Shown piece after piece: positions 17,693-26,088 of a stretch of DNA of 64,000 nucleotides (position 1 is its first letter; each line of letters starts with the position of its first letter). The DNA lies in the NCBI GenBank assembly GCA_046350295.1, contig JAXMAR010000002.1:258153-322152 (forward strand), written 5' to 3'. Source of the DNA: JAXMAR01 sp046350295. Lineage in GTDB: Bacteria > Planctomycetota > Planctomycetia > Gemmatales > Gemmataceae. Made by a program: the position numbers and the translations under genes. The notes under the pieces are model-generated. The model did no database searches, had not been told where the DNA came from, and was given only the letters and a program-made list of their open reading frames with translations.

Positions 17693-19420
17693 ATGACGCT
17701 CGAACACGTGCTGCTCCTGGGCCTGATCCTCGTGCCGCTGCTGGCGGGCATCGCCTGCGCCTGTCTCGGCGCGGCGCGCCGCGACGCCATTCGCTGGCTC
17801 GCGGTCGGCGCCTCACTTCTGACGCTCGTGATGTCGCTGGTCCTCGCGGCCCGGTTCATGGAGCTGCCGCGCGAGGATGTGAAAACGGGGATCGTCGGCA
17901 AGCGTGCCGCATTCCAAACCTTCCAGCCCGAGTTTGTTCCCGGGGCGCCGGCGATCTACAAGAGCCGCGGCGTGGCCGAACTGGACCGGACCGACCCGCA
18001 CGGGACGACCTGGGACCTCATCCCGCTCGGCAAGGGCGCCATCCAGTTCTACATCGGCATCGACGGGCTCAACATCTGGCTCATCGTGTTGACCGCCGTC
18101 TTGATGTTGCCGACGGTGCTCATCTCCTGGAACGCGATCAGCGAGCGGGCCAACGAGTTCTACGCCTGGCTGCTCGCCCTCAAGGCGGCGATGATCGGCA
18201 TCTTCCTGTCGTTCGACATCGTTCTCTTCTATGTGTTCTTCGAGCTATCGCTGGTGCCGCTCTTCTTTCTCATCGGCATCTGGGGCGGCTCCGAGCGCCG
18301 CTATGCCGCCCGCAAGTTCTTCATTTACACGCTGGTCGGCAGCCTCATCACGCTCCTGGGCGTCCTGGCCATCGTCTTCCTGAACTATCGCGAGACGGGC
18401 GTCCTCACCTTCTCGATCCCGCGCCTGGTCGACAGCATTCAAGCCGCCGTCGCGACGCCGAACTCCATCTGGACGACGGAGCTGCAAACCTGGGTCTTCC
18501 TGGCCCTCATGCTCGGCTTCATGATCAAAGTGCCTTTGATGCCGTTCCACACCTGGCTGCCGCTGGCCCACGTCGAGGCGCCCACCGCGGGCTCCGTCGA
18601 TCTCGCCGGCGTGCTCCTGAAGGTCGGCAGCTACGGCTTTCTGCGGCTCTGCATCCCGCTGGTGCCCGACGCGGCCGTGACGGTCGGCGTACCGCTCATC
18701 ACGTTCATCGCAGCGCTCGGCATCGTCTACGGCGCCCTGTGCGCCTTCGCCCAGGACGACATGAAGCGGATGATCGCCTATTCGTCCGTCAGCCACCTCG
18801 GCCTGTGCATGCTCGGCATGTTCGCCCTCAACAGCGCCGGCATCGGCGGCAGCCTGCTGCAGATGATCAACCACGGCCTCTCCACCGGCATGCTCTTCCT
18901 CATGATCGGCATGCTCTACGACCGCTACCACACGCGCAAGATCGCCGACTATTCCGGCATGTCGGCGCGGTTGCCCCTCATCGGCGCCTTCTTCGTCTTC
19001 ACCGTGCTGACGAGCGTCGGCCTGCCCGGGCTCAACGGCTTCGTCGGCGAGGCGCTCTGCCTCTTCGGCGTGTTCAAATGGGAGCTGGACGCCGGCGGAC
19101 AGCACGCCGGCTTCCCGATTCTCGCCCTCATGGGTTGCGCCGGCATCATCCTCGGCGCCTGGTACCTCTTCACCCTCACCCGCGCCATCCTCTTTGGCCC
19201 CGTCAAGGAGCCGCACCACGACGAGCACGAGCCGACGCGCGACCTCACCGGCCGCGAGGTGGCGATCATCGTTCCGCTCGCGGTCCTGTGCCTGATTCTG
19301 GGCGTCTATCCGCAGCCGGTGCTGGAGACGGCGACGCCGGACATCAATCGCGTGGTCGACATCGCGGAGCGCGCCCGCGAGCGCGGCGAGGCGACAACGA
19401 CCGCGGGATTGGCGCCATGA
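17693..19420 (+). CDS. nuoM: NADH-quinone oxidoreductase subunit M
   Basis: 575 residues, a multi-spanning antiporter-like membrane subunit of respiratory complex I. The key proton-path residues are present: Glu in FFELSLVP (residue 184, matching E. coli Glu144), Lys in FMIKVP before FHTWLPLAHVEAPTAGSV, and Lys in VLLKVGSYG. The protein is longer than E. coli NuoM mainly because of an extra loop of about 50 residues near the N-terminus (57-110) between the first and second helices. It is alone: no nuoL, nuoN or nuoK lies in the window, whereas these usually form one operon. Either the complex I genes are scattered in this genome, or this is a duplicate for a variant complex. Confidence 0.9.
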   Translation: MTLEHVLLLGLILVPLLAGIACACLGAARRDAIRWLAVGASLLTLVMSLVLAARFMELPREDVKTGIVGKRAAFQTFQPEFVPGAPAIYKSRGVAELDRTDPHGTTWDLIPLGKGAIQFYIGIDGLNIWLIVLTAVLMLPTVLISWNAISERANEFYAWLLALKAAMIGIFLSFDIVLFYVFFELSLVPLFFLIGIWGGSERRYAARKFFIYTLVGSLITLLGVLAIVFLNYRETGVLTFSIPRLVDSIQAAVATPNSIWTTELQTWVFLALMLGFMIKVPLMPFHTWLPLAHVEAPTAGSVDLAGVLLKVGSYGFLRLCIPLVPDAAVTVGVPLITFIAALGIVYGALCAFAQDDMKRMIAYSSVSHLGLCMLGMFALNSAGIGGSLLQMINHGLSTGMLFLMIGMLYDRYHTRKIADYSGMSARLPLIGAFFVFTVLTSVGLPGLNGFVGEALCLFGVFKWELDAGGQHAGFPILALMGCAGIILGAWYLFTLTRAILFGPVKEPHHDEHEPTRDLTGREVAIIVPLAVLCLILGVYPQPVLETATPDINRVVDIAERARERGEATTTAGLAP

Positions 19421-19529
19421 CGGAGCCCAATGGCGACGTGGACCGAGATAAGCCGGGACGCTTTGGCCCTCCGGGATCGAGAACGTTTTTCCCGGGATCG
19501 ATTTTTCCTGGCCGAAGCGACACCACCGG

Positions 19530-21221
19530 TCAATACGTGTCCGGCCCGACGCGCTCCGGCAAGCCCCGGAAGCCGTGGCCGATGGTCACGTACCAGAAGG
19601 CGATGGGTTGACCGTCCTCGTTGTAATAGATGCGCCGCCCCTGCTCGACGCGGTCGAAGACGTTCAGCACCTGGTACTCGGCGACGCCCACCATGATAAA
19701 GGTGCGGCCCTTGTAGCGTTCGACGTCGTCGATGGGGTTGGGCCGCCACAGGTCGTACTGGCTGTGCCGGTCGCCGAGGCGCGAGCCGAGGCAATAGACG
19801 ACGGGATGGCCGGGCGTGTAAAAGGCGATCTCGCCGGGAAGCCCCCAGTGCCCGCTGGCGAGGATCGGCTCGACCCCCTGAGCGCGCAGCTCGTCGGAAA
19901 GGACGCCGAGCTCGCGGGCCAGCGTGTGCCAGCCCTTGAGGCGGCACGTCGGATCGAAGCGGCGCAGCGGCGTCGGCTCCGCGTCCGTCGGCGCCTGGGC
20001 GAAACGTGCGAGGAACGGACGGATCAGGCGGCTGTCGTGAACGACGATCGACAGCGCGACGCCGAACAAGGCGAAGAAGACGACGAAGGCGAGGCTGGCG
20101 TAGCGGACCATGGGCCGCGGCGAGGCGAAGATCCGGGCGAGGTACGGGACGATGAGGGCCATGCCGGCGATGTAAGCGGCGACCGGCCAGTTCGCTTCGC
20201 CGCCGCCGTTCTTGAAGCTGAACAGGGCGAAGAAGACGAACATCGGGACCGACATCCACCAGAGATAGGCGAAGGCGCCGCCGGCGCGGCCAGGGCGATA
20301 GTGCCAGACGGCGGCCGCCCAGGCGACGAACCAGTAGCCCAGGAGGAGGGCGAACTGCAGCGCCAGGTAATGGAGCGGGCCGAGCCAGTGAATCGCCGGC
20401 CCGTGCTGCAAACCGACGTGGCCGCGCGTATGGGCCAGGGTGACCCAGCCGTTGTTCATGTTCCAGAACAGGATGGGCAGTCCGCCCAGGGCGCCGAGCA
20501 GCGTCATCGTCCAGAAGCCGGGCCGGAGCAACTCGCGGCGGCCGGCCCCGTTTAGCCCTGGTTCGGAGCACCGGGGCGCGTCTGCGTCTTCAGACGGTTC
20601 GCTGCGTTCGTTCGGTCGGGTGAGGAGGAAGAGGCCCACCATCGGCACGAACAGCACCATCGTGTGCTTGGCAAGGACGCCGACGGCGACGCACAGGCCG
20701 GCGAGGATCCAATCGGGCATGGATCGGCTCATGAACAGCGCGCGGTGGACGAAGACGAGGGCCCAGACCCAGGCGGCGGTGTAGGGCGCGTCGATGGTCA
20801 TGAGGGAGGCGCCGGCGGAAAGGATCGGAAGCGTCAGCGCCAGCAGAACGACGCTGAACCCCCACTTCGAGTTGCCGTGGACGTCGACGGTCAGGCGATA
20901 GAGCCCCCAGAGGAGGAGGCTGCCGCACAGGATGGCCGGGATGCGAACGGCGACCATCTCGCTGCCGGTGAGGGCGACGGACAGGTCGCCGAAGAGCCAG
21001 CAGCCGGCCCGGATGAGGAGGGCGACCAGGGGGCCCTTGCTGTAGTAGCTCCAGTCGAGGTGGCGCGACCAGTCCCAGTAATGGGCTTCGTCGGGAGCGA
21101 GATCGAAGGGACACCAGAAGATCAGCCAGAGAAGCCGGCCGGCGGCGGCGGCCAGGATCAGCAGCCCCGCGGCGCGGCTCCAGCGCGAAGATAGACAAGA
21201 AGGAGAACAGGCGCCGTCCAT
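19530..21221 (-). CDS. GT39-type membrane glycosyltransferase
   Basis: 563 residues from the ATG at 21221; longer upstream starts would add non-conserved sequence. The first helix (residues 18-36) is followed by DLAPDEAHYWDW (DEAHYW at 44-49) and YYSKGPLVA, the periplasmic acidic motif and surroundings of the GT39/ArnT/PMT superfamily. These enzymes transfer sugars from polyprenyl phosphate donors. Many transmembrane helices follow, then a soluble periplasmic C-terminal domain (from about residue 400). About residues 210-225 form an odd hydrophilic patch (EDADAPRCSEPGLNG). It is encoded by an inserted copy of the GTTTAGCCCCGG palindrome, in frame and apparently tolerated in a cytoplasmic loop. 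The acceptor is unknown. The gene is convergent with nuoM. Confidence 0.85.
   Translation of the reverse strand: MDGACSPSCLSSRWSRAAGLLILAAAAGRLLWLIFWCPFDLAPDEAHYWDWSRHLDWSYYSKGPLVALLIRAGCWLFGDLSVALTGSEMVAVRIPAILCGSLLLWGLYRLTVDVHGNSKWGFSVVLLALTLPILSAGASLMTIDAPYTAAWVWALVFVHRALFMSRSMPDWILAGLCVAVGVLAKHTMVLFVPMVGLFLLTRPNERSEPSEDADAPRCSEPGLNGAGRRELLRPGFWTMTLLGALGGLPILFWNMNNGWVTLAHTRGHVGLQHGPAIHWLGPLHYLALQFALLLGYWFVAWAAAVWHYRPGRAGGAFAYLWWMSVPMFVFFALFSFKNGGGEANWPVAAYIAGMALIVPYLARIFASPRPMVRYASLAFVVFFALFGVALSIVVHDSRLIRPFLARFAQAPTDAEPTPLRRFDPTCRLKGWHTLARELGVLSDELRAQGVEPILASGHWGLPGEIAFYTPGHPVVYCLGSRLGDRHSQYDLWRPNPIDDVERYKGRTFIMVGVAEYQVLNVFDRVEQGRRIYYNEDGQPIAFWYVTIGHGFRGLPERVGPDTY
20550..20578. repeat. 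GTTTAGCCCCGG palindrome inserted inside the GT39 coding sequence
   Basis: GTTTAGCCCTGGTTC, loop, then GCACCGGGGCGC: the same 29-base element found between genes elsewhere, here with small changes. It encodes CSEPGLNG in the reverse frame without breaking it. Confidence 0.65.
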
Positions 21222-21482
21222 GCCGGTTTTTCCGCCTCCTGAGGGAGCGTTGTGGTACCAGAAACATCGGTCCGGGGAAAGCGCAACATCGGGCAAACGG
21301 TTCGCTCCGTTATCCATCTTGTGCGGACGACGCCGGATTTCCCGGTCGGACAAGCTTCGCGTTGACGGAGAGAAAAAAGCGAATCGGGGGGGGCGAGATT
21401 CCCGGCACTTTGTGTCTGGCTAATGCGCATCGAGGGATAGTCGGTGTTTGGAAAGGACGGCGCAGGCAGGCCGGCACGGGGC

Positions 21483-21511
21483 TTGACCGGGGCGAGTCGT
21501 CGTCCTAAGAT
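21483..21511 (+). promoter_or_regulatory. Predicted sigma-70 promoter
   Basis: TTGACC (21483-21488) and TAAGAT (21506-21511) with exactly 17 bases between, about 48 bases before the ATG at 21560. The rest of the 338-base gap from 21222 holds nothing else that I recognise. Confidence 0.55.
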
Positions 21512-21559
21512 CAGCCGCAGCAATTGTTTCTCAACACCAAGCCGCAGCGCGGGGACCGC

Positions 21560-22375
21560 ATGAAGGCGGAAGAACGCAAAGAGCTGGAAACCAACGTCCT
21601 GGCCGATCGCGTCGGCAAGATCGTGCAAACCGTGAAGTCCGGACCGAGCCGCCGCTTCGTGCTGCTGCTCGTCCTGGCCGTCGTCGTCATCGCCGGCGTC
21701 CTGTTCTACATGCGCTCCAAGCGGCTGCAGCGCGAGGAGAAGGCGGAAGGCTGGTCCCTTTTGGCCCTGACGCGGGGCATCTCCCCGTTCGACGACTCGC
21801 ATGTGCGCTATTTCCAGACCGTGTTGCAGAAATACAAGGAAGAGAAGTCCGGGCTTGCCGCCCACGTCGAGATCGCCTGGATGCAGGCGCTGGAATCGAT
21901 GCGGCAATTCCGTGCCAAGCCGGTCGAGTCGCTCATCGAGCTGACCGAACACGCCTCCCGCTTCGACGCCCTCAAGAAACGCTGCAAGGACGACCGCTCG
22001 CTTCACCCCGAGGTCCTGTACGATCTGGGCGTGATCCACGAGTATCGCGCGGTTCTGGATGAGTTCGACTTCTCCAAGGTCAAGGCGGCCAAGACGCTCG
22101 AAGCCCTCGGCAACGTGCCCGAGCAGAAGTACCTCGACAAGGCCAAGGAGTACTACGAGGCCGTCGTCAAGGAATATAAGGAATCCGGCTACGCCAAGAT
22201 GGCCGCCGACCGGCTCAAGGCGTTCGAAGAACGCGGCGACGAGATCAAGGCCCTCAACCGGTTCTTCGTTGGTGGCCCCGAGTTCCTGTCGGAGGGTCCG
22301 GAGCCGCTCATCTTCGCCATCCGCAAGCACGAGTTGATGCTGCTGACCAAGAAGGCGGCCGGCCCGGTCGAGTAA
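21560..22375 (+). CDS. Membrane-anchored protein with TPR-like helices
   Basis: 271 residues from the ATG at 21560, chosen over an upstream in-frame start at 21524 because it follows GGGGA and fits the promoter spacing. A short cytoplasmic N-terminus (KAEERKELETN) is followed by one transmembrane helix (about 32-51, FVLLLVLAVVVIAGVLF). A long helical exterior part contains tetratricopeptide-like pairs (LYDLGVIHEYRAVL, LDKAKEYYEAVVKEY, YAKMAADRLKAFEERG). It resembles YfgM-type or general TPR anchor proteins in layout. No specific function can be assigned; a scaffold role at the membrane is inferred. Confidence 0.7.
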   Translation: MKAEERKELETNVLADRVGKIVQTVKSGPSRRFVLLLVLAVVVIAGVLFYMRSKRLQREEKAEGWSLLALTRGISPFDDSHVRYFQTVLQKYKEEKSGLAAHVEIAWMQALESMRQFRAKPVESLIELTEHASRFDALKKRCKDDRSLHPEVLYDLGVIHEYRAVLDEFDFSKVKAAKTLEALGNVPEQKYLDKAKEYYEAVVKEYKESGYAKMAADRLKAFEERGDEIKALNRFFVGGPEFLSEGPEPLIFAIRKHELMLLTKKAAGPVE

Positions 22376-22493
22376 CGCCGGCGGGTCGGCTACAACGTCG
22401 CGCCCTTTTGCGCGCGTTCGTCTTCTTCGAAAACCCCTCGGACCGTCTCGTTTTCTGGTACCATGGAGGCGACTTTCCCTCCGAGGCTTCGCC

Positions 22494-23861
22494 ATGCTTC
22501 TCCTGGGTCAGGGCCGGCAGCGAACGTGCAACGGCTTCTCGCGCCGCGAGTTCCTCCAGATCGGCGGCTGCTCGTTGCTCGGCCTGAGTCTTTCAGGCTG
22601 GCTGCGCGCCCGCGCCGAGCCGAGCTTTGCCACAGGCCGGGCCCGCTCGGTCATCTTCCTCTGGCTCTGGGGCGGGCCCGCCCAGCTCGACACCTGGGAC
22701 CCCAAACCCGCCGCTCCCCTCGAGTTCCGCGGCCCGTTCGGCACGATCGCGACCCGTCTTGCCGGCGTGCGCTTTGGCGAGCTTTTCCCGCAGATCGCCA
22801 ATCTCACGGACAAGATCGCCGTCCTCCGCTCGCTTCACACGGCCTCCAATGACCACGGCGTCGCCGGCACGGTCGGCCTCACCGGCAGCGACGCGGGCGC
22901 CGTCAACCTCGGCGGAGCGGTGGCGGCCGGCTCGGCCCGACCCGCCATCGGCGCCGTCGTCGCCCGCGCCCGCGGCCTCGCCGGCAACCTGCCCCCCTTC
23001 ATGGTCGTCGGCGGCCGGCTGCACCAGGGCAAGCGCCCGATCATCGGCGAGGGCGGCGGCCCGCTCGGGCCCCTCTACGATCCCTTCCGCCTTCAGTACG
23101 ATCTGGAAACCGGCGCGACGCACATCCCGGCCTTGCAACTGCCGCCCCACCTGACGCCCGAACGCCTTCACGATCGCGCCGCCCTCCTCGACGCGCTGCA
23201 TGGCGCCCGCCGCACGGTCGAACGCTCCGGCCGCTCCATCGATGACTATCGCGCTCAAGCCCTCGCCTTGCTCACCCGCCCCGAGGCGACGCGCATGTTC
23301 GACCTCACCCTCGAGCGGCCCGAGGTGATCGATCGCTATGGACGCACGCGTTTCGGCCAGTCTTGCCTCCTGGCCCGGCGGCTCGTCGAGCATCATGTCC
23401 CCTTCGTCCAGGTCAACTGGAGCGACCACGTCGAAGCCGAGGAGGACTCCGGCGACGGCGGCTGGGACCACCACTACCGCAACTTCCAGCTCATGCAGGA
23501 CCGCCACGCCCCCTGGCTCGATCAGGCCTACTCCGCCCTGATCCGCGACCTCGACGAGCGCGGCCTCCTCGCCACCACGTTGGTGGTAGCCGTCGGCGAG
23601 TTCGGCCGCACGCCGCGCATCAACGACAAGGCCGGCCGCGACCACTGGGAGCACTGCTACAGCGCCCTTATCGCCGGCGGCGGCGTGCAGGGAGGCCGGG
23701 TCATCGGCGAGAGCGACGCCCGCGCCGAGAGGCCGCGCGCCCATCCGCTGACCCCCGGCGACCTGGCGGCGACGGTGCATCAGGCGGTCGGCGTGACCAG
23801 CGAGACGGCGGCGACCCTGGGGGTGGTGGTGAACGGGCGGGTGATTGAAGGGTTGTTCTAG
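22494..23861 (+). CDS. DUF1501 exported protein
   Basis: 455 residues. A twin-arginine signal (SRREFL at 16-21 followed by a hydrophobic run) directs folded export. The body has the DUF1501 hallmarks: LWLWGGPAQLDTWDPKP, an SNDHG segment, and GEFGRTP followed by GRDHWEHC. DUF1501 proteins are distant relatives of the alkaline phosphatase/sulfatase fold and are usually paired with DUF1549/DUF1553 (PSCyt) genes in planctomycetes. No such partner is adjacent here. The substrate is unknown. Confidence 0.85.
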   Translation: MLLLGQGRQRTCNGFSRREFLQIGGCSLLGLSLSGWLRARAEPSFATGRARSVIFLWLWGGPAQLDTWDPKPAAPLEFRGPFGTIATRLAGVRFGELFPQIANLTDKIAVLRSLHTASNDHGVAGTVGLTGSDAGAVNLGGAVAAGSARPAIGAVVARARGLAGNLPPFMVVGGRLHQGKRPIIGEGGGPLGPLYDPFRLQYDLETGATHIPALQLPPHLTPERLHDRAALLDALHGARRTVERSGRSIDDYRAQALALLTRPEATRMFDLTLERPEVIDRYGRTRFGQSCLLARRLVEHHVPFVQVNWSDHVEAEEDSGDGGWDHHYRNFQLMQDRHAPWLDQAYSALIRDLDERGLLATTLVVAVGEFGRTPRINDKAGRDHWEHCYSALIAGGGVQGGRVIGESDARAERPRAHPLTPGDLAATVHQAVGVTSETAATLGVVVNGRVIEGLF

Positions 23862-23910
23862 GCCAAATCAATGGTAGACTGCCGGTACGTTTTTCCTTGA
23901 GCAACAGGCA

Positions 23911-24108
23911 ATGAGCGAACGCCCAAAGGTGGACCAGGTGATCTGCAATCAACTGCCACGATGGCGCGAGAAGGCGGCGGCGCGGCGCAACCTGGAGCGA
24001 TTGGTCGAGGAGAGCCTCAATTCGCCGACAATACGCATGACCGAAGAGCTTTGGGACGAGAAGGAAAGGCGCATCAAGGAACTGCATCCCGAGCTCAAAG
24101 ACGAATGA
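23911..24108 (+). CDS. Small hypothetical helical protein
   Basis: 65 residues, MSERPKVDQVICNQL followed by a charged helix (REKAAARRNLERLVEE) and an ELWDEKERRIKELHPEL tail. It has no signal or membrane segment. I do not recognise the family. Its size, charge and position directly before a DUF4058 gene (68-base gap) would suit a small partner or antitoxin-like protein, but nothing in it proves that. Confidence 0.45.
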   Translation: MSERPKVDQVICNQLPRWREKAAARRNLERLVEESLNSPTIRMTEELWDEKERRIKELHPELKDE

Positions 24109-24176
24109 TACCAGCAATCGACATGGCAGTCGCGACATCGATACCGCCATGAGGGCGGGGAGCGGATCCGCGAATC

Positions 24177-24875
24177 ATGCCCCTGCACGACTGGAACAAT
24201 CGCGGCGGCTGGGACGGCGTCCACCACGTGTGGATCACGGAACTGCTGCGCAACATCAAGCCGCAGCTGCCGCCCGGTCTTCGTGCCTACATCGGCACGG
24301 CGCCGGCCCTAACCATCGGCGCTTCGCTCGAAAAACCCGACGTCTCCGTCCGCGAATGGACGCAAGACGCCGCGCTTCCCTCCACTAACGGCCCCGCAGG
24401 CAAGCCGGCCGAGGCGCCGGATGAAGAGATCGCCGTCGCCACCCTCGAACCGGCGAGCGGCGTCTATGTCGCCCTGGAAAACCGCCTGATCGCCGCCGTC
24501 GAGCTGGTGTCGCCGCGCAACAAGGACCGGCCGGCGTCGCGCGACGCCTACCTGGCGCGCTATCTCGGCTATCTCCTGGAAGGCGTGCACTTGTTGCTGG
24601 TCGACGTCCATCGTCGCCCGCTCGGTTTCTCCTTTCCGGGCCGCCTGGCTCAGGAGATGAGCATCCAGCAGCCCGAGTTACCCGCGCCCAATGCCGTGAG
24701 CTATCGCGTCGGCGAGGCGGCGGCCGCGGGTGGCAGGATGCTGGCAATCTGGCGGCGGACGCTGACGGTCGGCTCCCCCTTGCCGAGCGTTCCGCTGGCC
24801 CTCTCCGTCGAGACCGCGGTCAGCGTCGATCTGGAGAAGACCTACCAGCGTGCCGCGGAAGACGCCTATCTCTAG
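24177..24875 (+). CDS. DUF4058 family protein (first copy)
   Basis: 232 residues starting MPLHDW, the usual opening of DUF4058. The central motif VELVSPRNKDRPASRDAYLARYLGYLL is followed by VHLLLVDVHR. Its E-x-V/I-S-P-x-N-K string and following Asp strand resemble the core of Uma2-like PD-(D/E)xK nuclease folds, so a nuclease-like fold is possible. The family is of unknown function and is common in planctomycetes and cyanobacteria. The copy at 29835 shares the motif but is divergent elsewhere. Confidence 0.75.
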   Translation: MPLHDWNNRGGWDGVHHVWITELLRNIKPQLPPGLRAYIGTAPALTIGASLEKPDVSVREWTQDAALPSTNGPAGKPAEAPDEEIAVATLEPASGVYVALENRLIAAVELVSPRNKDRPASRDAYLARYLGYLLEGVHLLLVDVHRRPLGFSFPGRLAQEMSIQQPELPAPNAVSYRVGEAAAAGGRMLAIWRRTLTVGSPLPSVPLALSVETAVSVDLEKTYQRAAEDAYL

Positions 24876-24882
24876 ATCGCCG

Positions 24883-25003
24883 TGCGTGATTCTGCGGTAG
24901 GTCCGGCGAGCCGAGCCGGACCTGGCGTGAACACTCGCGAAACCGCCGTCCCTCTGTCCAGCCCCGCTCGGCTCGCGGGGCCTACGTGCTCCCGGATCAC
25001 GCA
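24883..25003. repeat. GTAG...CTAC double-hairpin element, long form with 8-bp terminal inverted repeats
   Basis: Outer TGCGTGAT (24883-24890) and ATCACGCA (24996-25003) are exact inverted repeats. Inside, GTAG leads to hairpin AGGTCCGGC-gagccga-GCCGGACCT (24899-24923). A 37-base spacer follows, then hairpin GCCCCGC-tcggctc-GCGGGGC (24961-24981) and CTAC. It fills the gap before the RNase PH gene. Translated on the minus strand it gives the GPASRAG and PARLAGPT strings familiar from planctomycete genomes, which supports a dispersed repeat. Confidence 0.65.
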
Positions 25004-25069
25004 GGCAGACCGCTGTTGCCCCACCTGCCGTTTCATACACTCAACACATCCAGCCACACGGAGAGACCC

Positions 25070-25795
25070 ATGCCGCGCGTCGGCCGCGCCGCCGAGGAGC
25101 TGCGCCCCCTGTCGTTCAAACGCCGCTACACCGGCCAGGCCCCCGGCAGCGTCCTCGTCCGCCTGGGCAAGACAACCGTCTTGTGCACCTGCTGTATCGA
25201 GGAGATCGTTCCCCCTTTCCTCAAAGGGACGGGCAAGGGCTGGCTCAGCGCCGAGTACGGCATGCTCCCCGGCAGCACAGGCACGCGCAAAAGCCGGGAC
25301 CGCGGCGGCAAGATCGACGGCCGCACCGTCGAGATTCAGCGACTCATCGGCCGCAGCCTGCGCGCCGTCGTCGCCCTGGAAAAGCTGGGGGAGCGGACGC
25401 TCTGGCTGGATTGTGATGTGTTGGAGGCGGACGGCGGCACGCGTACGGCGAGCATCAACGGGGCCTTCGTCGCGCTGATCGACGCCCTGAACAGCCTGAA
25501 GCCACTCCTGCCACCGCTCGACACCGTCGTCAAAGACAGCGTCGCCGCCATCAGCGTCGGCCTGCTGGACGGCGAGACGCTGCTCGACCTGGAATACGTG
25601 GAGGACAAGGACGCCGAGGTGGATTTCAACCTGGTGATGACCGGCGGCGGTGAGTTCATCGAGGTGCAGGGGACGGGGGAAGAGGCGACCTTCAGCCGGG
25701 CCCAGCTGGATCGCCTCCTGAAGCTCGGCAAGGTCGGCGTCGACGCGATCACCCACGTTCAGAAGAAGGCGCTCGGCGCCTCCTGGCCGTTTTGA
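25070..25795 (+). CDS. rph: Ribonuclease PH
   Basis: 241 residues from the ATG at 25070 (GGAGAG upstream). An earlier GTG at 24986 lies inside the repeat element and is rejected. The family signatures are clear: RPLSFKRRYT, GSVLVRLGKTTVLCT, LKGTGKGWLSAEYGMLP, GRTVEIQRLIGRSLRA and DVLEADGGTRTASI. The enzyme is a phosphate-dependent 3' to 5' exoribonuclease that trims tRNA 3' ends and rRNA and works as a hexamer ring. Length is standard. It appears to be monocistronic, closed by the hairpin at 25804. Confidence 0.95.
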   Translation: MPRVGRAAEELRPLSFKRRYTGQAPGSVLVRLGKTTVLCTCCIEEIVPPFLKGTGKGWLSAEYGMLPGSTGTRKSRDRGGKIDGRTVEIQRLIGRSLRAVVALEKLGERTLWLDCDVLEADGGTRTASINGAFVALIDALNSLKPLLPPLDTVVKDSVAAISVGLLDGETLLDLEYVEDKDAEVDFNLVMTGGGEFIEVQGTGEEATFSRAQLDRLLKLGKVGVDAITHVQKKALGASWPF

Positions 25796-25803
25796 CCTGT
25801 GGC

Positions 25804-25823
25804 CACACGTTTTCTAACGTGTG
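25804..25823 (+). terminator. Hairpin after rph
   Basis: CACACGTT-TTCT-AACGTGTG, a perfect 8-bp stem, starts nine bases after the rph stop. The following bases (CGGGCGCTTTGC) are not a strong T-tract, so termination is plausible only. Confidence 0.4.
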
Positions 25824-25842
25824 CGGGCGCTTTGCTAAGGAA

Positions 25843-25917
25843 GTAGGGCGCCTCAAAGGCGCCGAAGCGCCAGTGGTCTTGTTTTCGGCGGGGACCGGTG
25901 CGTTTCACGCACCCTAC
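25843..25917. repeat. GTAG...CTAC double-hairpin element
   Basis: GTAGG, then GGCGCC-TCAAA-GGCGCC, a spacer, GTGCGT-TT-CACGCAC and CCTAC. Same architecture as the elements at 1381, 7346 and 24883 but with unrelated stems. The remaining bases to 26088 show no gene. Confidence 0.55.
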
Positions 25918-26088
25918 ATCCGCCGCCGTCTTTTAATAATTCGCTTCCCCAACGCCCCGGGGCGATTACAATAGGCGCTGTCTCGAAGAAATCCGGTATT
26001 TTTGCCCCGGCGACTCGTCATTTCTAAGGATGGAATCCCGGCCGCGCTGGTCGGGACGCCTCGCCGATTTTCCTTGCGGAGATCCGTC

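Noticed and set aside
19421..19529. Two near copies of CGGGATCGA with T-runs as a terminator between nuoM and the GT39 gene
   Set aside because: The copies are direct, not inverted, so they cannot form a terminator hairpin. No function is supported.
21158..22495. 445-codon minus-strand frame over the TPR-like membrane protein
   Set aside because: The plus-strand gene has a promoter, membrane helix and TPR pattern. The reverse frame spans the promoter and several gene boundaries.
24872..25756. 294-codon minus-strand frame over rph
   Set aside because: rph is unmistakable on the plus strand. The reverse frame runs into the repeat element, whose translation (GPASRAG) only looks protein-like.
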